Source: Aquincola tertiaricarbonis (GTDB taxonomy: Bacteria; Pseudomonadota; Gammaproteobacteria; Burkholderiales; Burkholderiaceae_C). From it: a stretch of 64,000 nucleotides of DNA. The DNA lies in NCBI RefSeq assembly GCF_000969605.1, contig NZ_JZUE01000008.1, positions 186,001 through 250,000 of the forward strand, written 5' to 3'. Shown piece after piece: positions 35,917-44,412 of the stretch (position 1 is its first letter; every line of letters starts with the position of its first letter). The translations under genes were made by a program, and so were the position numbers. The notes under the pieces were generated by a model. It was not told the origin of the DNA and ran no database searches. It saw only the letters and a list, made by a program, of their open reading frames with translations.

Positions 35917-36240
35917 CTGTTAACTACCGGAGCCGAGCCAAGGGAGCCGCATTATCCGAGGGCGTGCCGCAGGCCAGCGTTGCTTTGCCGTCCCAGCCGG
36001 GCCACAAGGCCTGCCGTGATCGGCCGCCGGCGTTAACTTCTGCTCGCTGATGCTGCAATGCAACAGGCGCGCCGGCTTTAGGGTGCCTGCCCGACGGCCT
36101 GCGGTGCAATTCACGCAGGGCCCATCTAAGATGGGTGAGCGTGCTCCCTCGAACGGGGGATCTGATCTTCGGGGCGCTTTGGTGACACTCGCCCCAGGTG
36201 TGCTATCTGCACGCAAGACCAATTCCTCAAGGGAGTATTC
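35917..36240. other. 324-bp divergent intergenic region before the PEP-CTERM gene
   Basis: No gene is seen. The region is AT-richer than average. It holds a perfect inverted repeat CCCATC-TAA-GATGGG at 36121-36135, and a promoter-like pair close to the PEP-CTERM gene. GTTAACT words near 35917 and 36033 may belong to the dehydrogenase promoter. I found no GG-N10-GC sigma-54 element here. Confidence 0.5.
36182..36209 (+). promoter_or_regulatory. candidate sigma-70 promoter for the PEP-CTERM gene
   Basis: GTGACA, a 16-bp spacer and TATCTG preceded by TGC (extended -10) would start transcription near 36216. This leaves a leader of about 25 nt holding the Shine-Dalgarno AAGGGAG at 36229-36235. 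The match to consensus is moderate. Confidence 0.4.
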
Positions 36241-36723
36241 ATGAAGCGTTCCGCGATCGTCATCGCCTCCGTCCTTGCGCTGGCGGGTGCCTCGGCTCAC
36301 GCCGTCGACTACACCTGGAACACCAGCACGCCGCTCAACCTGCCGCAGTACTACGCGCTGCAGGGCATGACCTTCACCGACACCATCTCGTTCTCGCTGA
36401 CCGGCGTGAGCGACGTGGAAGTGGGCGCCGTGGCCAACATCTTCGGCAGCTTCGGCATCAGTGGCGGCTCGCTGACCTTCTACAAGGGCAACACCGTGCT
36501 GGACAGCTTCGCGCTGACCGGCGCCACCGACTTCATCGCCGCCCCGTCGCTGGGCGCAGGTGACTACTCCTTCGTCGTGTCGGGCACCGTCAGCGGCAAG
36601 TCGGGTGGCAGCTACCTGCTGAACGCCGCCGTCACCCCCGTGCCGGAACCCGAGACCTACGCGCTGATGCTGGCCGGCCTGGGCGCCGTGGCCTTCATCG
36701 CACGCCGTCGCAAGTCGGCCTGA
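36241..36723 (+). CDS. PEP-CTERM sorted surface protein (FxDxF-like)
   Basis: A 160-residue exported protein. The signal peptide is cleaved after about residue 21 (ASAHA|VDYTW). The C-terminus has the full sorting signal: Val-Pro-Glu-Pro at 134-137, a hydrophobic helix (YALMLAGLGAVAFIA) and the basic tail RRRKSA. Exosortase/EpsH systems process such tails. The N-terminal FTDTISFSL stretch resembles the FxDxF family of PEP-CTERM proteins. The body is rich in Ser, Thr and Gly and low in charge. AAGGGAG precedes ATG 36241 and a strong terminator follows, so it is a single-gene unit. No exosortase gene is in the window. Confidence 0.9.
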   Translation: MKRSAIVIASVLALAGASAHAVDYTWNTSTPLNLPQYYALQGMTFTDTISFSLTGVSDVEVGAVANIFGSFGISGGSLTFYKGNTVLDSFALTGATDFIAAPSLGAGDYSFVVSGTVSGKSGGSYLLNAAVTPVPEPETYALMLAGLGAVAFIARRRKSA

Positions 36724-36750
36724 AGCTCGGCCTTCTCGGCCTCAGCCTGA

Positions 36751-36778
36751 AAAGGGCGGTGCTTGCACCGCCCTTTTT
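36751..36778 (+). terminator. intrinsic terminator after the PEP-CTERM gene
   Basis: GGGCGGTG and CACCGCCC form a perfect 8-bp stem around CTTG, with AAA before and TTTTT after. It is a textbook Rho-independent terminator, 28 nt after the stop codon. Confidence 0.93.
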
Positions 36779-36807
36779 GCATTGGGGCCTGCGGCGACAA
36801 TCCGCGC

Positions 36808-37524
36808 ATGAAACTCGACCTGACCGACGCCGAGCTCGACGAGCTGGACACCTTGCTCACCCAGACGCCCGAGCCGGCCCAGCCGCTCGACGCGATCATG
36901 CTCGACGGCTACCTCTGCGGCATCCTGGTGCAGCCGAGGCTCGTCGCCATCGAGGAGTGGCTGCCACCCATCTTCGACCTGGAGACCGGCCAGCTGCCCG
37001 AAGGCACCGACCCGGCCTGGCTAGCCCGCTGCCGCACGCTGATCGAGCGCCGCCATGCCGCGCTCACCGCCGCGCTGGTGGAAGACGGCTGGTTCGACCC
37101 GCTGGTGGTGGACCTGGAGCGTTCGGCCCCGGTCAGCGAATACGACCCGGTGCAGTCCGAGGCCTCGCGTGCGCTGATGCCCTGGGTGGCCGGCTTCCAC
37201 TGGGCGCAGGAATCGTTTCCCGGGCTGCTGGAGCTGGAAGACGACGGCGTGCAACTGGCGCTGGCGCGCCTGTACCGCCACCTGCCGGCCGAAACGGACG
37301 AGGACCGCGAGATCGTCGCCACGCTGGACCGCGAGCATCCGCTGGCCACGCTGGACGACGGCATCGAAGACCTGGTGCATGCGGTGTATGACCTGTGGGA
37401 CCAGACCAGCGAATCACGTTTCAAGGTGGACACCATCCGTCGCGACGAACCCAAGGTGGGCCGCAACGACCCGTGCCCCTGCGGCAGCGGCAAGAAGTTC
37501 AAGCAGTGCCACGGGCGCGGCTGA
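36808..37524 (+). CDS. UPF0149/YecA-family protein with C-terminal SEC-C metal-binding motif
   Basis: A 238-residue YecA-family protein. The helical UPF0149 domain covers most of the length, with [18 protein letters not shown] and [17 protein letters not shown]. The C-terminal SEC-C zinc motif is complete ([19 protein letters not shown]: Cys-x-Cys-x8-Cys-His), as at the end of SecA. Such proteins are proposed to touch the SecA/ribosome system, but their role is not settled. ATG 36808 gives MKLDLTDAE, matching the paralogue at 41692-42363. The metallophosphoesterase gene follows after 15 nt and may be co-transcribed. Confidence 0.92.
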   Translation: MKLDLTDAELDELDTLLTQTPEPAQPLDAIMLDGYLCGILVQPRLVAIEEWLPPIFDLETGQLPEGTDPAWLARCRTLIERRHAALTAALVEDGWFDPLVVDLERSAPVSEYDPVQSEASRALMPWVAGFHWAQESFPGLLELEDDGVQLALARLYRHLPAETDEDREIVATLDREHPLATLDDGIEDLVHAVYDLWDQTSESRFKVDTIRRDEPKVGRNDPCPCGSGKKFKQCHGRG

Positions 37525-37539
37525 CGGAGCGCCGCCTCG

Positions 37540-38322
37540 ATGCGACTGCAGCTGCTGTCCGACCTGCACCTGGAATCCGAGGAGTTCGACCCCCAGCCCG
37601 CGCCGGGCGCGGACCTGCTGGTGCTGGCCGGCGACCTGGACAGCCGCTGGCAGGCGCTGGAACGCTTTGCGCACTGGCCGGTGCCGGTGCTGTGCGTGGC
37701 CGGCAACCATGAGTTCGATCGGCGGGAGCTGACCGAGGCGTTGCCCGCGCTGCGCGAGCGTTGCGCGGGCTTGGGCATCACCCTGCTGGAGCGCGATGCC
37801 ACCGTGCGCACCGACGCGCAGGGCCGGCGCGTGCGCTTCCTGGGCACGGTGCGCTGGTGCGATTTCGACCTGTTCGGTCCTTCACGCCGCGCCGCAGCGC
37901 AACGCGCCGGCAACTACTTCCAGCGGGTCATGCAGGCCACGAAAGGCGGCCAACCCTTCGATGCCGCCGCAGTGCGGGAGGAGGCGTTGGCCTGTCGCGC
38001 CTGGCTGGCCGACGCGCTGGCCGAGCCGGCCGACGGCCGCTGGGAGGCCACCGTGGTGGTGACGCATTTCGCGCCCAGCCTGAGCAGCGCCGATCCGCGC
38101 TATGGCAGCCAGAACGGCACCGCCAGCTTCTGCAATGCGGACGACGACCTGATCACCCAGGCCGAGCTGTGGCTGCATGGCCACCTGCATTGCCGCCACG
38201 ACTACACCGTGCCTCGCCCCGGCGGTGGCCTGTCCCGGGTGGTGTGCCAGGCGCGGGGCCTGGCCGCGAAGAACGAGCCGGAAGGCTTCGACCCGCTGAA
38301 GCTGATCGAGGTCTTCGGCTGA
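37540..38322 (+). CDS. calcineurin-like metallophosphoesterase
   Basis: A 260-residue cytosolic metallophosphoesterase. Metal-binding motifs appear in order: SDLHLE (Asp8, His10), AGDLD, GNHEF, VVTHFAP and HGHLH. These coordinate a two-metal centre that hydrolyses phosphoester bonds. The substrate is unknown; family members include nucleotide and lipid phosphoesterases. The start is ATG 37540, close behind the YecA/SEC-C gene. No signal peptide is present. Confidence 0.92.
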   Translation: MRLQLLSDLHLESEEFDPQPAPGADLLVLAGDLDSRWQALERFAHWPVPVLCVAGNHEFDRRELTEALPALRERCAGLGITLLERDATVRTDAQGRRVRFLGTVRWCDFDLFGPSRRAAAQRAGNYFQRVMQATKGGQPFDAAAVREEALACRAWLADALAEPADGRWEATVVVTHFAPSLSSADPRYGSQNGTASFCNADDDLITQAELWLHGHLHCRHDYTVPRPGGGLSRVVCQARGLAAKNEPEGFDPLKLIEVFG

Positions 38323-38339
38323 ACCAGCGCGCCGCGCGC

Positions 38340-38549
38340 TCAGGCGCGGCGACGCAGCATGGCCATCCAGCCGATGCCGCTGCCCGAGCGGGCCTGGATC
38401 GGCGGCGCCTGCAGCGCCTCCTCGGCCTGGCGTTCCATGCGCAGGTTGAGGCCGTACTCGGCCCCCATGTCGGCCGGGTCCAGCGGCCGCGGCGCCGGTG
38501 CGCTCTTCGAACGGCGGAACAGAAGCGAGCGGGCGGTCGGGGCATTCAT
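38340..38549 (-). CDS. small hypothetical protein
   Basis: A 69-residue protein beginning MNAPTARSLLFRRSKSAPAP. GAGG precedes ATG 38549 at a reasonable distance. The middle (LDPADMGAEYGLNLRMERQ) looks structured and the ends are basic. It has no membrane segment and no family I recognise. It is convergent with the metallophosphoesterase gene and 200 bp from argP. The reading frame is short in GC-rich DNA, so it may be spurious. Confidence 0.45.
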   Translation of the reverse strand: MNAPTARSLLFRRSKSAPAPRPLDPADMGAEYGLNLRMERQAEEALQAPPIQARSGSGIGWMAMLRRRA

Positions 38550-38750
38550 GGCGGCGGCCTCGGGTGTGGTGTCAATCCAGTGTCGATGTGAACCGATTGC
38601 CGGCCAGCCGGGCATCCCGAACCTGTCGCGGCACACGTCACATCCCCCGCAAGCGTGGTGGTGGGCTGTGGTGCCAAATCCACATCGCCGCTGGAGATCA
38701 CGTGCCGCCATGCTTTCAGCCGCATGTGTCAGGCGTGCGACCCGCGTCGC

Positions 38751-39668
38751 TCAGGCCTCCAGCACCTGTGCTGCATGTTGCTGCAGCGCTGCACCGATGC
38801 GGCCGAGCAGGCCCCGGTCGGCCGCGCCGTCCAGCAGCCACTGGTGCCAGTAGAGCGTCACCGGCACCGTCACCGAAGGCAGGACCGGCTGCAGGCGTCC
38901 ATCGGCCAGCGCGGCCGCCACCTGCAGCTGCGGCGCCACGCCGATGCCCCAGCCGCGGCAGGCCGCCTCCACGTAGGCCTCGGACGAGGGCACATGCCGC
39001 TCGCGCAGCCGCAGGTCGGGCAGGCCGAAGGCCTGCTGCGCCCAGGCGCGGGCCATGCCGTCCTTGCGGTCGAACACCAGCACGGGCAGGCGCGCCAGGT
39101 CGGTGGCCCGCAGGCCTGCGGCCGGCAGCTCCCGCAGCAACGCCGGGCTGGCCACGGCCAGGTAAGGCATCACGCCCAGCCGCTGCATGCCGCAGCCATG
39201 CAGCGGTTCGGCCAGGCTGCTCACGCAGCCCAGCACCGTGCCGGCGCGCAGTGCTTCGTGGGTGAAGTCCTGGTCGTCGACGCGCAGGTCGATGCCGAAG
39301 CCGACCTGCACGCCTTCGCGCATCAGGGCATCCAGCGCCGGCAGCACCCAGGTGGCCAGGCTGTCGGCGTTCACGCCGATGGGCACCCGCTCGCCATGCG
39401 CCGAGGCCGCTCCCAGCTGCCGCGTCGCCTCCGCCGCCAGGCTCTGCCACTGTCGGGCCAGCCGCAGCAGCACGCTGCCCGAAGGCGTGAAGTCCAGCGG
39501 CCGCGTGCGCACCACCAGCGGCTGGCCCCATTGCGCCTCCAGCGCGCGCATGCGCTGGGACACAGCCGACGGCGTCAGCGCCAGCCGCTGCGCCGCGGCG
39601 GCAAAGCTGCCGGTGTCGGACAGCGCGACCAGGCACGCCAGCCCGGTGGGATCGAAGGAGGTGTCCAC
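38751..39668 (-). CDS. argP: ArgP/IciA-family LysR regulator
   Basis: A 305-residue LysR-type regulator of the ArgP (LysG) subgroup. The helix-turn-helix is at about residues 18-40 (SFAAAAQRLALTPSAVSQRM), and the effector domain contains VPIGVNADSLATWVLPAL, a hallmark of ArgP. ArgP/LysG proteins activate basic-amino-acid exporters in response to Lys/Arg. The start is GTG 39668, supported by GGAG upstream; a nearby ATG is in the wrong frame. It is divergent from a LysE/ArgO exporter gene with 76 bp between them, the classic arrangement. Confidence 0.92.
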   Translation of the reverse strand: MDTSFDPTGLACLVALSDTGSFAAAAQRLALTPSAVSQRMRALEAQWGQPLVVRTRPLDFTPSGSVLLRLARQWQSLAAEATRQLGAASAHGERVPIGVNADSLATWVLPALDALMREGVQVGFGIDLRVDDQDFTHEALRAGTVLGCVSSLAEPLHGCGMQRLGVMPYLAVASPALLRELPAAGLRATDLARLPVLVFDRKDGMARAWAQQAFGLPDLRLRERHVPSSEAYVEAACRGWGIGVAPQLQVAAALADGRLQPVLPSVTVPVTLYWHQWLLDGAADRGLLGRIGAALQQHAAQVLEA

Positions 39669-39744
39669 ATGAAGCTCCGCTGAATCTGCATGATCGATTT
39701 TCAGCTCACATTCATTTGCGGCCAGCGTGGGCGACCATCGCGGC
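39669..39744. promoter_or_regulatory. divergent argP-argO control region
   Basis: This 76-bp gap is clearly AT-richer than the flanks (GCATGATCGATTTTCAGC, CACATTCATTTGCGG). It should contain both promoters and the ArgP binding site. I cannot define the operator exactly. Confidence 0.45.
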
Positions 39745-40365
39745 ATGTCCGATGCCTTACCCGTGTTCACGAACGGCTTTGCTCTCATGGGCAGCCTCAT
39801 CGTCGCCATTGGCGCGCAGAACGCACTGGTGCTGCGCCAGGGCCTGCTGCGGCGGCACGTGGGTCCGGTGGTGCTGTTCTGCGCCCTGTCCGACCTGGCC
39901 TTGACCAGTGCCGGCGTGTTCGGCGTGGGAGCTGCGCTCGCGCGCTCACCGTTGCTCATGGAGCTGCTGCGCTGGGCCGGCGCCGCCTTCCTGGCCTGGT
40001 GCGGCCTGCGGGCCATGCAGCGTGCGCTGCGCCCGGGCCACCAGGCCCTGCAGGCGGGTGCCGAGCTGGGCGGGCTGGCCGCCACTCTGGGCACCGCGGC
40101 GGCGCTCACCTGGCTCAATCCGCATGTGTACCTGGACACGCTGGTGCTGCTGGGCGCGGTGGCCGCGCAGCAGCCGGCCGAGGCACGCTGGCCGTTCGCG
40201 GCCGGTGCCGGGCTGGCTTCCGTCCTGTGGTTCGTTTCATTGGGCTACGGCGCCGCGGCGCTGGCACCCTGGCTGGCGCGCCCGGCCACCTGGCGGGTGG
40301 TGGACGGGCTGGTGGCGCTGGTGATGTTCGGCATGGCGGCGGCCCTGGCCACCGGGGGGCTTTGA
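39745..40365 (+). CDS. argO: LysE/ArgO-family basic amino acid exporter
   Basis: A 206-residue inner-membrane exporter with about six membrane helices. The LysE signature is at the N-terminus (GSLIVAIGAQNALVLRQGL), and the second repeat has LTWLNPHVYLDTLVLLG, in which Asn-Pro-His is conserved in LysE and ArgO. It exports arginine and/or lysine. ATG 39745 is preferred to an upstream GTG at 39727. Divergent argP is its expected activator. Confidence 0.93.
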   Translation: MSDALPVFTNGFALMGSLIVAIGAQNALVLRQGLLRRHVGPVVLFCALSDLALTSAGVFGVGAALARSPLLMELLRWAGAAFLAWCGLRAMQRALRPGHQALQAGAELGGLAATLGTAAALTWLNPHVYLDTLVLLGAVAAQQPAEARWPFAAGAGLASVLWFVSLGYGAAALAPWLARPATWRVVDGLVALVMFGMAAALATGGL

Positions 40366-40412
40366 CACGGGGGCACTAGAATCCCGCCCCTTTTTCCGAA
40401 GGGTTCCCCGCC

Positions 40413-41678
40413 ATGAAGCCAGCCGGCTGCGCCATCGACTTCGGCACGTCCAATTCCGCCATCGCGCTGCCCGGCGCCGGCCTGGTGGAGGTGGAGCCCG
40501 GCCATCGCACGATGCCCACGGCGGTGTTCTACGCGGTGGACGAGGCCCATGCCGCAGAGCCCGAGCGCAGCTATGGCCGCCTGGCGCTGGCTTCCTACAT
40601 CGACGGGCTGGACGGCCGGCTGATGCGCTCGATGAAGAGCATCCTGGGCTCCACGCTGGTGGACCAGCACACCGACGTGGGCGGCGGCAAGGCGGTGCGG
40701 TACCTGGACGTGATCGGGCACTACCTGCGGCACCTGAAGACGCTGGCCGAGCGCAGCGCCGACGTACCGCTGGACCGGGTGGTGCTGGGCCGGCCGGTGG
40801 CCTTCGTCGATGGCGATGCCGAGCGCGACGCGCAGGCGCAGGACTCGCTGGAGCGCGCCGCGCGCAGCGTGGGCTTCGCGGACGTGAGCTTCCAGCTGGA
40901 GCCGATCGCCGCCGCCTTCGACTTCGAGCGCACCGCCGAGCGGGAGCACCTGGTGCTGGTGGCCGACATCGGCGGCGGCACCTCGGACTTCTCGCTGGTG
41001 CGGGTGGGCCCCGGCCGTCGCGAGCGCCTGCAGCGCCATGACGATGTGCTGGCCAACCACGGCGTGCACATCGCGGGCACCGACTTCGACCGCCACATCG
41101 AGCTGGCCGCCATCCTGCCGCTGCTGGGCTACCGTGGCCTGGGCCCGGGCGGGCGCGAGGTGCCCAACAAGGTGTACTTCGACCTGGCCACCTGGCACCT
41201 GATCAACACCGTGTACGCGCCCGGCCGGGTGGCCGAGTTGCGCCGCATGCGCGACTTCTATGCCGATGGCCGCCAGCACGAGCGCCTGATGCGCGCCGTG
41301 ACGCTGCGCCTGGGCCATGCGCTGGCCGCGCAGGCCGAGCAGGCCAAGATCGCGGTGGCCGATGGTGGCGCGGCACCGGTGGCGCTGGACGACATCGAGC
41401 CCGGCCTGCATGCGCTGCTGGACGAGGCCACCGCCATGCGTGCGCTGGACGCCGACCTGCAGCGCATCGTCGATGCCGGCGTGCACACTGCTGCGCTGGC
41501 CGGCGTGTCGCCGGGGCAGGTGGACGTGCTGTATTTCACCGGCGGCTCCACCGGGCTGACGCCGCTGGCCGACCGCATCGCCGCGGAGTTTCCGAAGGCC
41601 CAGCGGGTCAAGGGCGACCGCTTCGCCAGCGTGGCGCAAGGCCTGGGCGAGCACGCCCGGCGGCTCTGGGGCGGCTGA
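40413..41678 (+). CDS. yegD: YegD-type Hsp70-family protein
   Basis: A 421-residue actin-fold ATPase of the Hsp70 superfamily, YegD branch. The phosphate 1 motif is AIDFGTSNSAIAL (residues 8-20), phosphate 2 is VADIGGGTSDFSLV, and the adenosine motif region is YFTGGSTGLTPL. It ends after the nucleotide-binding domain and has no DnaK-like substrate-binding domain, normal for YegD. The role is unclear in the family. The start is ATG 40413. It is convergent with the YecA-type gene with 13 nt between stops. Confidence 0.92.
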   Translation: MKPAGCAIDFGTSNSAIALPGAGLVEVEPGHRTMPTAVFYAVDEAHAAEPERSYGRLALASYIDGLDGRLMRSMKSILGSTLVDQHTDVGGGKAVRYLDVIGHYLRHLKTLAERSADVPLDRVVLGRPVAFVDGDAERDAQAQDSLERAARSVGFADVSFQLEPIAAAFDFERTAEREHLVLVADIGGGTSDFSLVRVGPGRRERLQRHDDVLANHGVHIAGTDFDRHIELAAILPLLGYRGLGPGGREVPNKVYFDLATWHLINTVYAPGRVAELRRMRDFYADGRQHERLMRAVTLRLGHALAAQAEQAKIAVADGGAAPVALDDIEPGLHALLDEATAMRALDADLQRIVDAGVHTAALAGVSPGQVDVLYFTGGSTGLTPLADRIAAEFPKAQRVKGDRFASVAQGLGEHARRLWGG

Positions 41679-41691
41679 GCCGCCCGCGACC

Positions 41692-42363
41692 TCAACTCCG
41701 GGGCTTGCCGCTGCCGCGCAGCGGGCCGGGCCGGCCGCCGCCGGGCCGGGGCCGCGCGCCGGGGCGCTTGGCGGCGCGGGCCGGCGCCTTCGGCCGCGAG
41801 ACGTCGGCCAGCTGCAGCGAGCTGCGCACCAGGCCGTCCACCGCTTCCGTCATGTCCGCCGGCGGCTCCAGCGTCTCGATCTCGGCCAGCAGCTCGTCGG
41901 CGTCTTCCAGGTCGTCGGGGTCCAGGTGCGCAAACAGCGTGGCCAGCGGCTCCAGCGTGGCGGGATCGGGCAGGTCCATCAGCGCCGGGAACAGCGCCAT
42001 CGCGGTGGCGAAGCCCGCTACCCAGGGCATGACGGCTTCCGAGGGCGAGGCGTCCTCGTCCAGCTCGAAGATCCAGGGGTCGAACCACTGGCGCTGGTCG
42101 ATGAGGCCGTTCAGCTCCGCATGGCGGCGCAGCACCAGCGCATGCAGCCGCTCCATCGGCACGCCGGGCGGCGCGGGGCGGCCGTCCACATCGTGCACGA
42201 AGGGCAGCCAGCGCGCGGGCGGCACCGGCCGTGGCTGCAGCAGCACGCCGACCAGGTAGCCGTCGAGCGAACTGGCCTCCATCGGCTCCAGCGGCTCGGG
42301 CAGCGTGGCCAGCAGGCCGTCGAGTTCGGCGAATTCAGCGTCGGTGAGGGGGGCGGACGTCAT
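41692..42363 (-). CDS. UPF0149/YecA-family protein lacking SEC-C motif
   Basis: A 223-residue YecA-family protein and clear paralogue of the 36808-37524 product. Matching blocks are LTDAEFAELDGLLATLPEP, SSLDGYLVGVLLQPRP and AVMPWVAGFATAMALFP. The C-terminal SEC-C zinc motif is absent and is replaced by an Arg/Pro/Gly-rich basic tail of about 35 residues (AKRPGARPRPGGGRPGPLRG), which could bind nucleic acid. ATG 42363 fits the paralogue start. Function is unknown. Confidence 0.9.
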   Translation of the reverse strand: MTSAPLTDAEFAELDGLLATLPEPLEPMEASSLDGYLVGVLLQPRPVPPARWLPFVHDVDGRPAPPGVPMERLHALVLRRHAELNGLIDQRQWFDPWIFELDEDASPSEAVMPWVAGFATAMALFPALMDLPDPATLEPLATLFAHLDPDDLEDADELLAEIETLEPPADMTEAVDGLVRSSLQLADVSRPKAPARAAKRPGARPRPGGGRPGPLRGSGKPRS

Positions 42364-42402
42364 GGCCGATTGTCGCGTGCCGGCGCGGGGGGCCGGCCCG
42401 GC

Positions 42403-44340
42403 TCAGGTGCCGATGGCGCCGCCGTCCTGGCGTCGGATCACCACGGTGGCCGAGCGTGGCCGGCCGTGCGCCTTGTCCGGCCAGCTGGAATACAGCTGCG
42501 GCGCATCGGCACGGCTGATGTCCGACGGGGTCTCGCCCGGATGCTGCACGTTGATGAACATCGTGGACTGGTCGGGCGTCAGCGCCACGCCGGTGATCTC
42601 GCAATTCACCGGCCCGGTGAGGAAGCGCCGCACCTCGCCGGTGGCCACGTCGCAGCCCAGCATCTGGTTGTTGCCAATGCGCTCGAACTCGCCCTTGTTC
42701 ATCTGCGTGGCATGGGCGTCGGTCTGGATCCACAGCACGCCGCGGCTGTCGAAGGCCAGGCCGTCGGGGCAGCCGAAGAAGTCGCCCTGCACGTTGCCGC
42801 GGGCATCGGGCCGGGTGTTGCCGGGGTCGCCGGCCAGCAGCAGGTGGCTCCAGCGCATGGTGGGGCCGTCGAAGTCGCCGTCCTCCTGCCAGCGGATGAT
42901 CTGGCCCATCGCGTTGTTGGCGCGCGGGTTGGCGGCGTCGGGGCCCGGCTTGTCGGGCTGGCCGCGCTGGGTGTTGTTGGTCAGCGTGCAGTACACCCAG
43001 CGCGACTGGTGGTCGATGGCGATCCACTCCGGCCGGTCCATCTTGGTGGCACCCAGCAGGTCGCTGGCCTGCCGCGTTCGGATCACCACCTCGCCCTGGT
43101 CGGCGAAGCCGTTGGCCGCGGTCAGCGGTCCCTGGCCGTGCACCAGCGGCAGCCAGCGGCCGGTGCCGTCGGCATTGAAGCGGGCCACGTACAGCGTGCC
43201 GTGGTCCAGCAGCTCGCGGTTGGCCTGGGCCGCGGTGAGGCCGTTGCCGGCCGGGGCGATGCGGTCACGGCTGACGAACTTGTAGATGTATTCGAAGCGG
43301 GCGTCCTCGCCGGAATACACCACGGCGCGGCCGTCCTTCGTGACGGCCACCCAGGCGCCTTCATGCGCCGCGCGGCCCAGCGCGGTGCGCTTGACCGGTG
43401 TGCTGGTGGGGTCCATCGGGTCGATCTCCACCACCCAGCCGAAGCGGTGGAACTCGTTGGGATGGCGCGTGGCGTCGAAGCGGGCGTCGTGGTTGGGCCA
43501 GGCGTAGAAGGCCTTCTTGGGCAGGCCCCAGCGGGCCTGGTCCTTGGTGGTGTTGTCGCCGCCACTGAAATAGAAGGCGAAGTTCTCCTCGCCCGACAGG
43601 TAGGTGCCCCAGGGCGTGCGGCCGCTGGCGCAGTTGTTCAGCGTGCCCAGCACGGTGCGGCCCTCCGGATCGAACGCGGTGCGCATCAGCGCATGGCCGG
43701 CAGCCGGCCCTGCCACGCGGAACGGGCTGTAGGCGGTGAAGCGCCGGGCCAGCGGGCTGGGGCGCACCATGTCCCACTGGCCGTTGCGCAGCGCCACCTC
43801 GATCACCGACACGCCGTGCGCCGCCTGCGACTTGCGCACGCCTTCCGGGCTGTCCGCCTTGCCGGGGCCGTGCAGCAGGCCCTCGTCGGTGTACTCGTGG
43901 TTCATCACCAGCAGGCCGCGGGTGGACGAGCCTTCGATGGGAAAGAAGTGCAGGCCGTCGTGGTGCATGCCCATCTGCACCGCCTGGTCGTCGGCACTGT
44001 GGCTGGCGTCGCTGCGCCACGGCGGCATGCGGCCCGGCACGCCGATGGGCTCGCCCCACGGCGCCAGCACCGCGGCCACGTAGCCGGGCGGCACCACGAT
44101 GGCGTCGGCCCGCGAGGGCGGCACCGACTGGAAGCCCAGGCGCGGCCCGCTGGTGGCCAAGCCGGACGGGCCGGTGGCGGCGCAGCCGGCCAGGCCGGCG
44201 AGCGAGGGGCCGAACACCGCGGCCACCGCCGCGCCGGCGGTGCCGCGCAGCCAGAGGCGCCGCGCGGGATCCGAGACCTCGTGGATGCTGGGGTTGGCCG
44301 AACGGTTGCTGTTCTCCATCTCGGTGAAGTCCTTGGGCAT
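42403..44340 (-). CDS. PhoX-family (DUF839) alkaline phosphatase-like protein
   Basis: A 645-residue PhoX-like protein. A twin-arginine signal (RRLWLRGTAGAAVAAVFG) is followed by LAGC, so the product may be a Tat-exported lipoprotein. PhoX motifs include MNHEYTDEG, GTYLSGEENF, AHEGAWVAV and GCPDGLAFDSRGVLW. PhoX enzymes use iron and calcium to release phosphate from organic esters outside the cytoplasm. AGGAGGAG directly precedes ATG 44340, a strong ribosome binding site. I see no good Pho box in the 72-bp upstream gap. It is divergent from an SDR gene. Confidence 0.92.
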   Translation of the reverse strand: MPKDFTEMENSNRSANPSIHEVSDPARRLWLRGTAGAAVAAVFGPSLAGLAGCAATGPSGLATSGPRLGFQSVPPSRADAIVVPPGYVAAVLAPWGEPIGVPGRMPPWRSDASHSADDQAVQMGMHHDGLHFFPIEGSSTRGLLVMNHEYTDEGLLHGPGKADSPEGVRKSQAAHGVSVIEVALRNGQWDMVRPSPLARRFTAYSPFRVAGPAAGHALMRTAFDPEGRTVLGTLNNCASGRTPWGTYLSGEENFAFYFSGGDNTTKDQARWGLPKKAFYAWPNHDARFDATRHPNEFHRFGWVVEIDPMDPTSTPVKRTALGRAAHEGAWVAVTKDGRAVVYSGEDARFEYIYKFVSRDRIAPAGNGLTAAQANRELLDHGTLYVARFNADGTGRWLPLVHGQGPLTAANGFADQGEVVIRTRQASDLLGATKMDRPEWIAIDHQSRWVYCTLTNNTQRGQPDKPGPDAANPRANNAMGQIIRWQEDGDFDGPTMRWSHLLLAGDPGNTRPDARGNVQGDFFGCPDGLAFDSRGVLWIQTDAHATQMNKGEFERIGNNQMLGCDVATGEVRRFLTGPVNCEITGVALTPDQSTMFINVQHPGETPSDISRADAPQLYSSWPDKAHGRPRSATVVIRRQDGGAIGT

Positions 44341-44412
44341 GTGTCTCCTCCTCAGGGCACGGGTGGGTTGTCGCCGGAGTATCCGGCTGCTGCCACATGA
44401 CATCATCCCGGC

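Noticed and set aside
35917-36240. Sigma-54 promoter for the PEP-CTERM gene at 36241
   Set aside because: No GG-N10-GC element found; the closest word (GGTGACACTCGC) has the wrong spacing.
44341-44412. Possible Pho box before the PhoX-like gene
   Set aside because: One half-site (ATGTCAT) is seen on the minus strand, but the second repeat at the right spacing matches only about two of seven positions.
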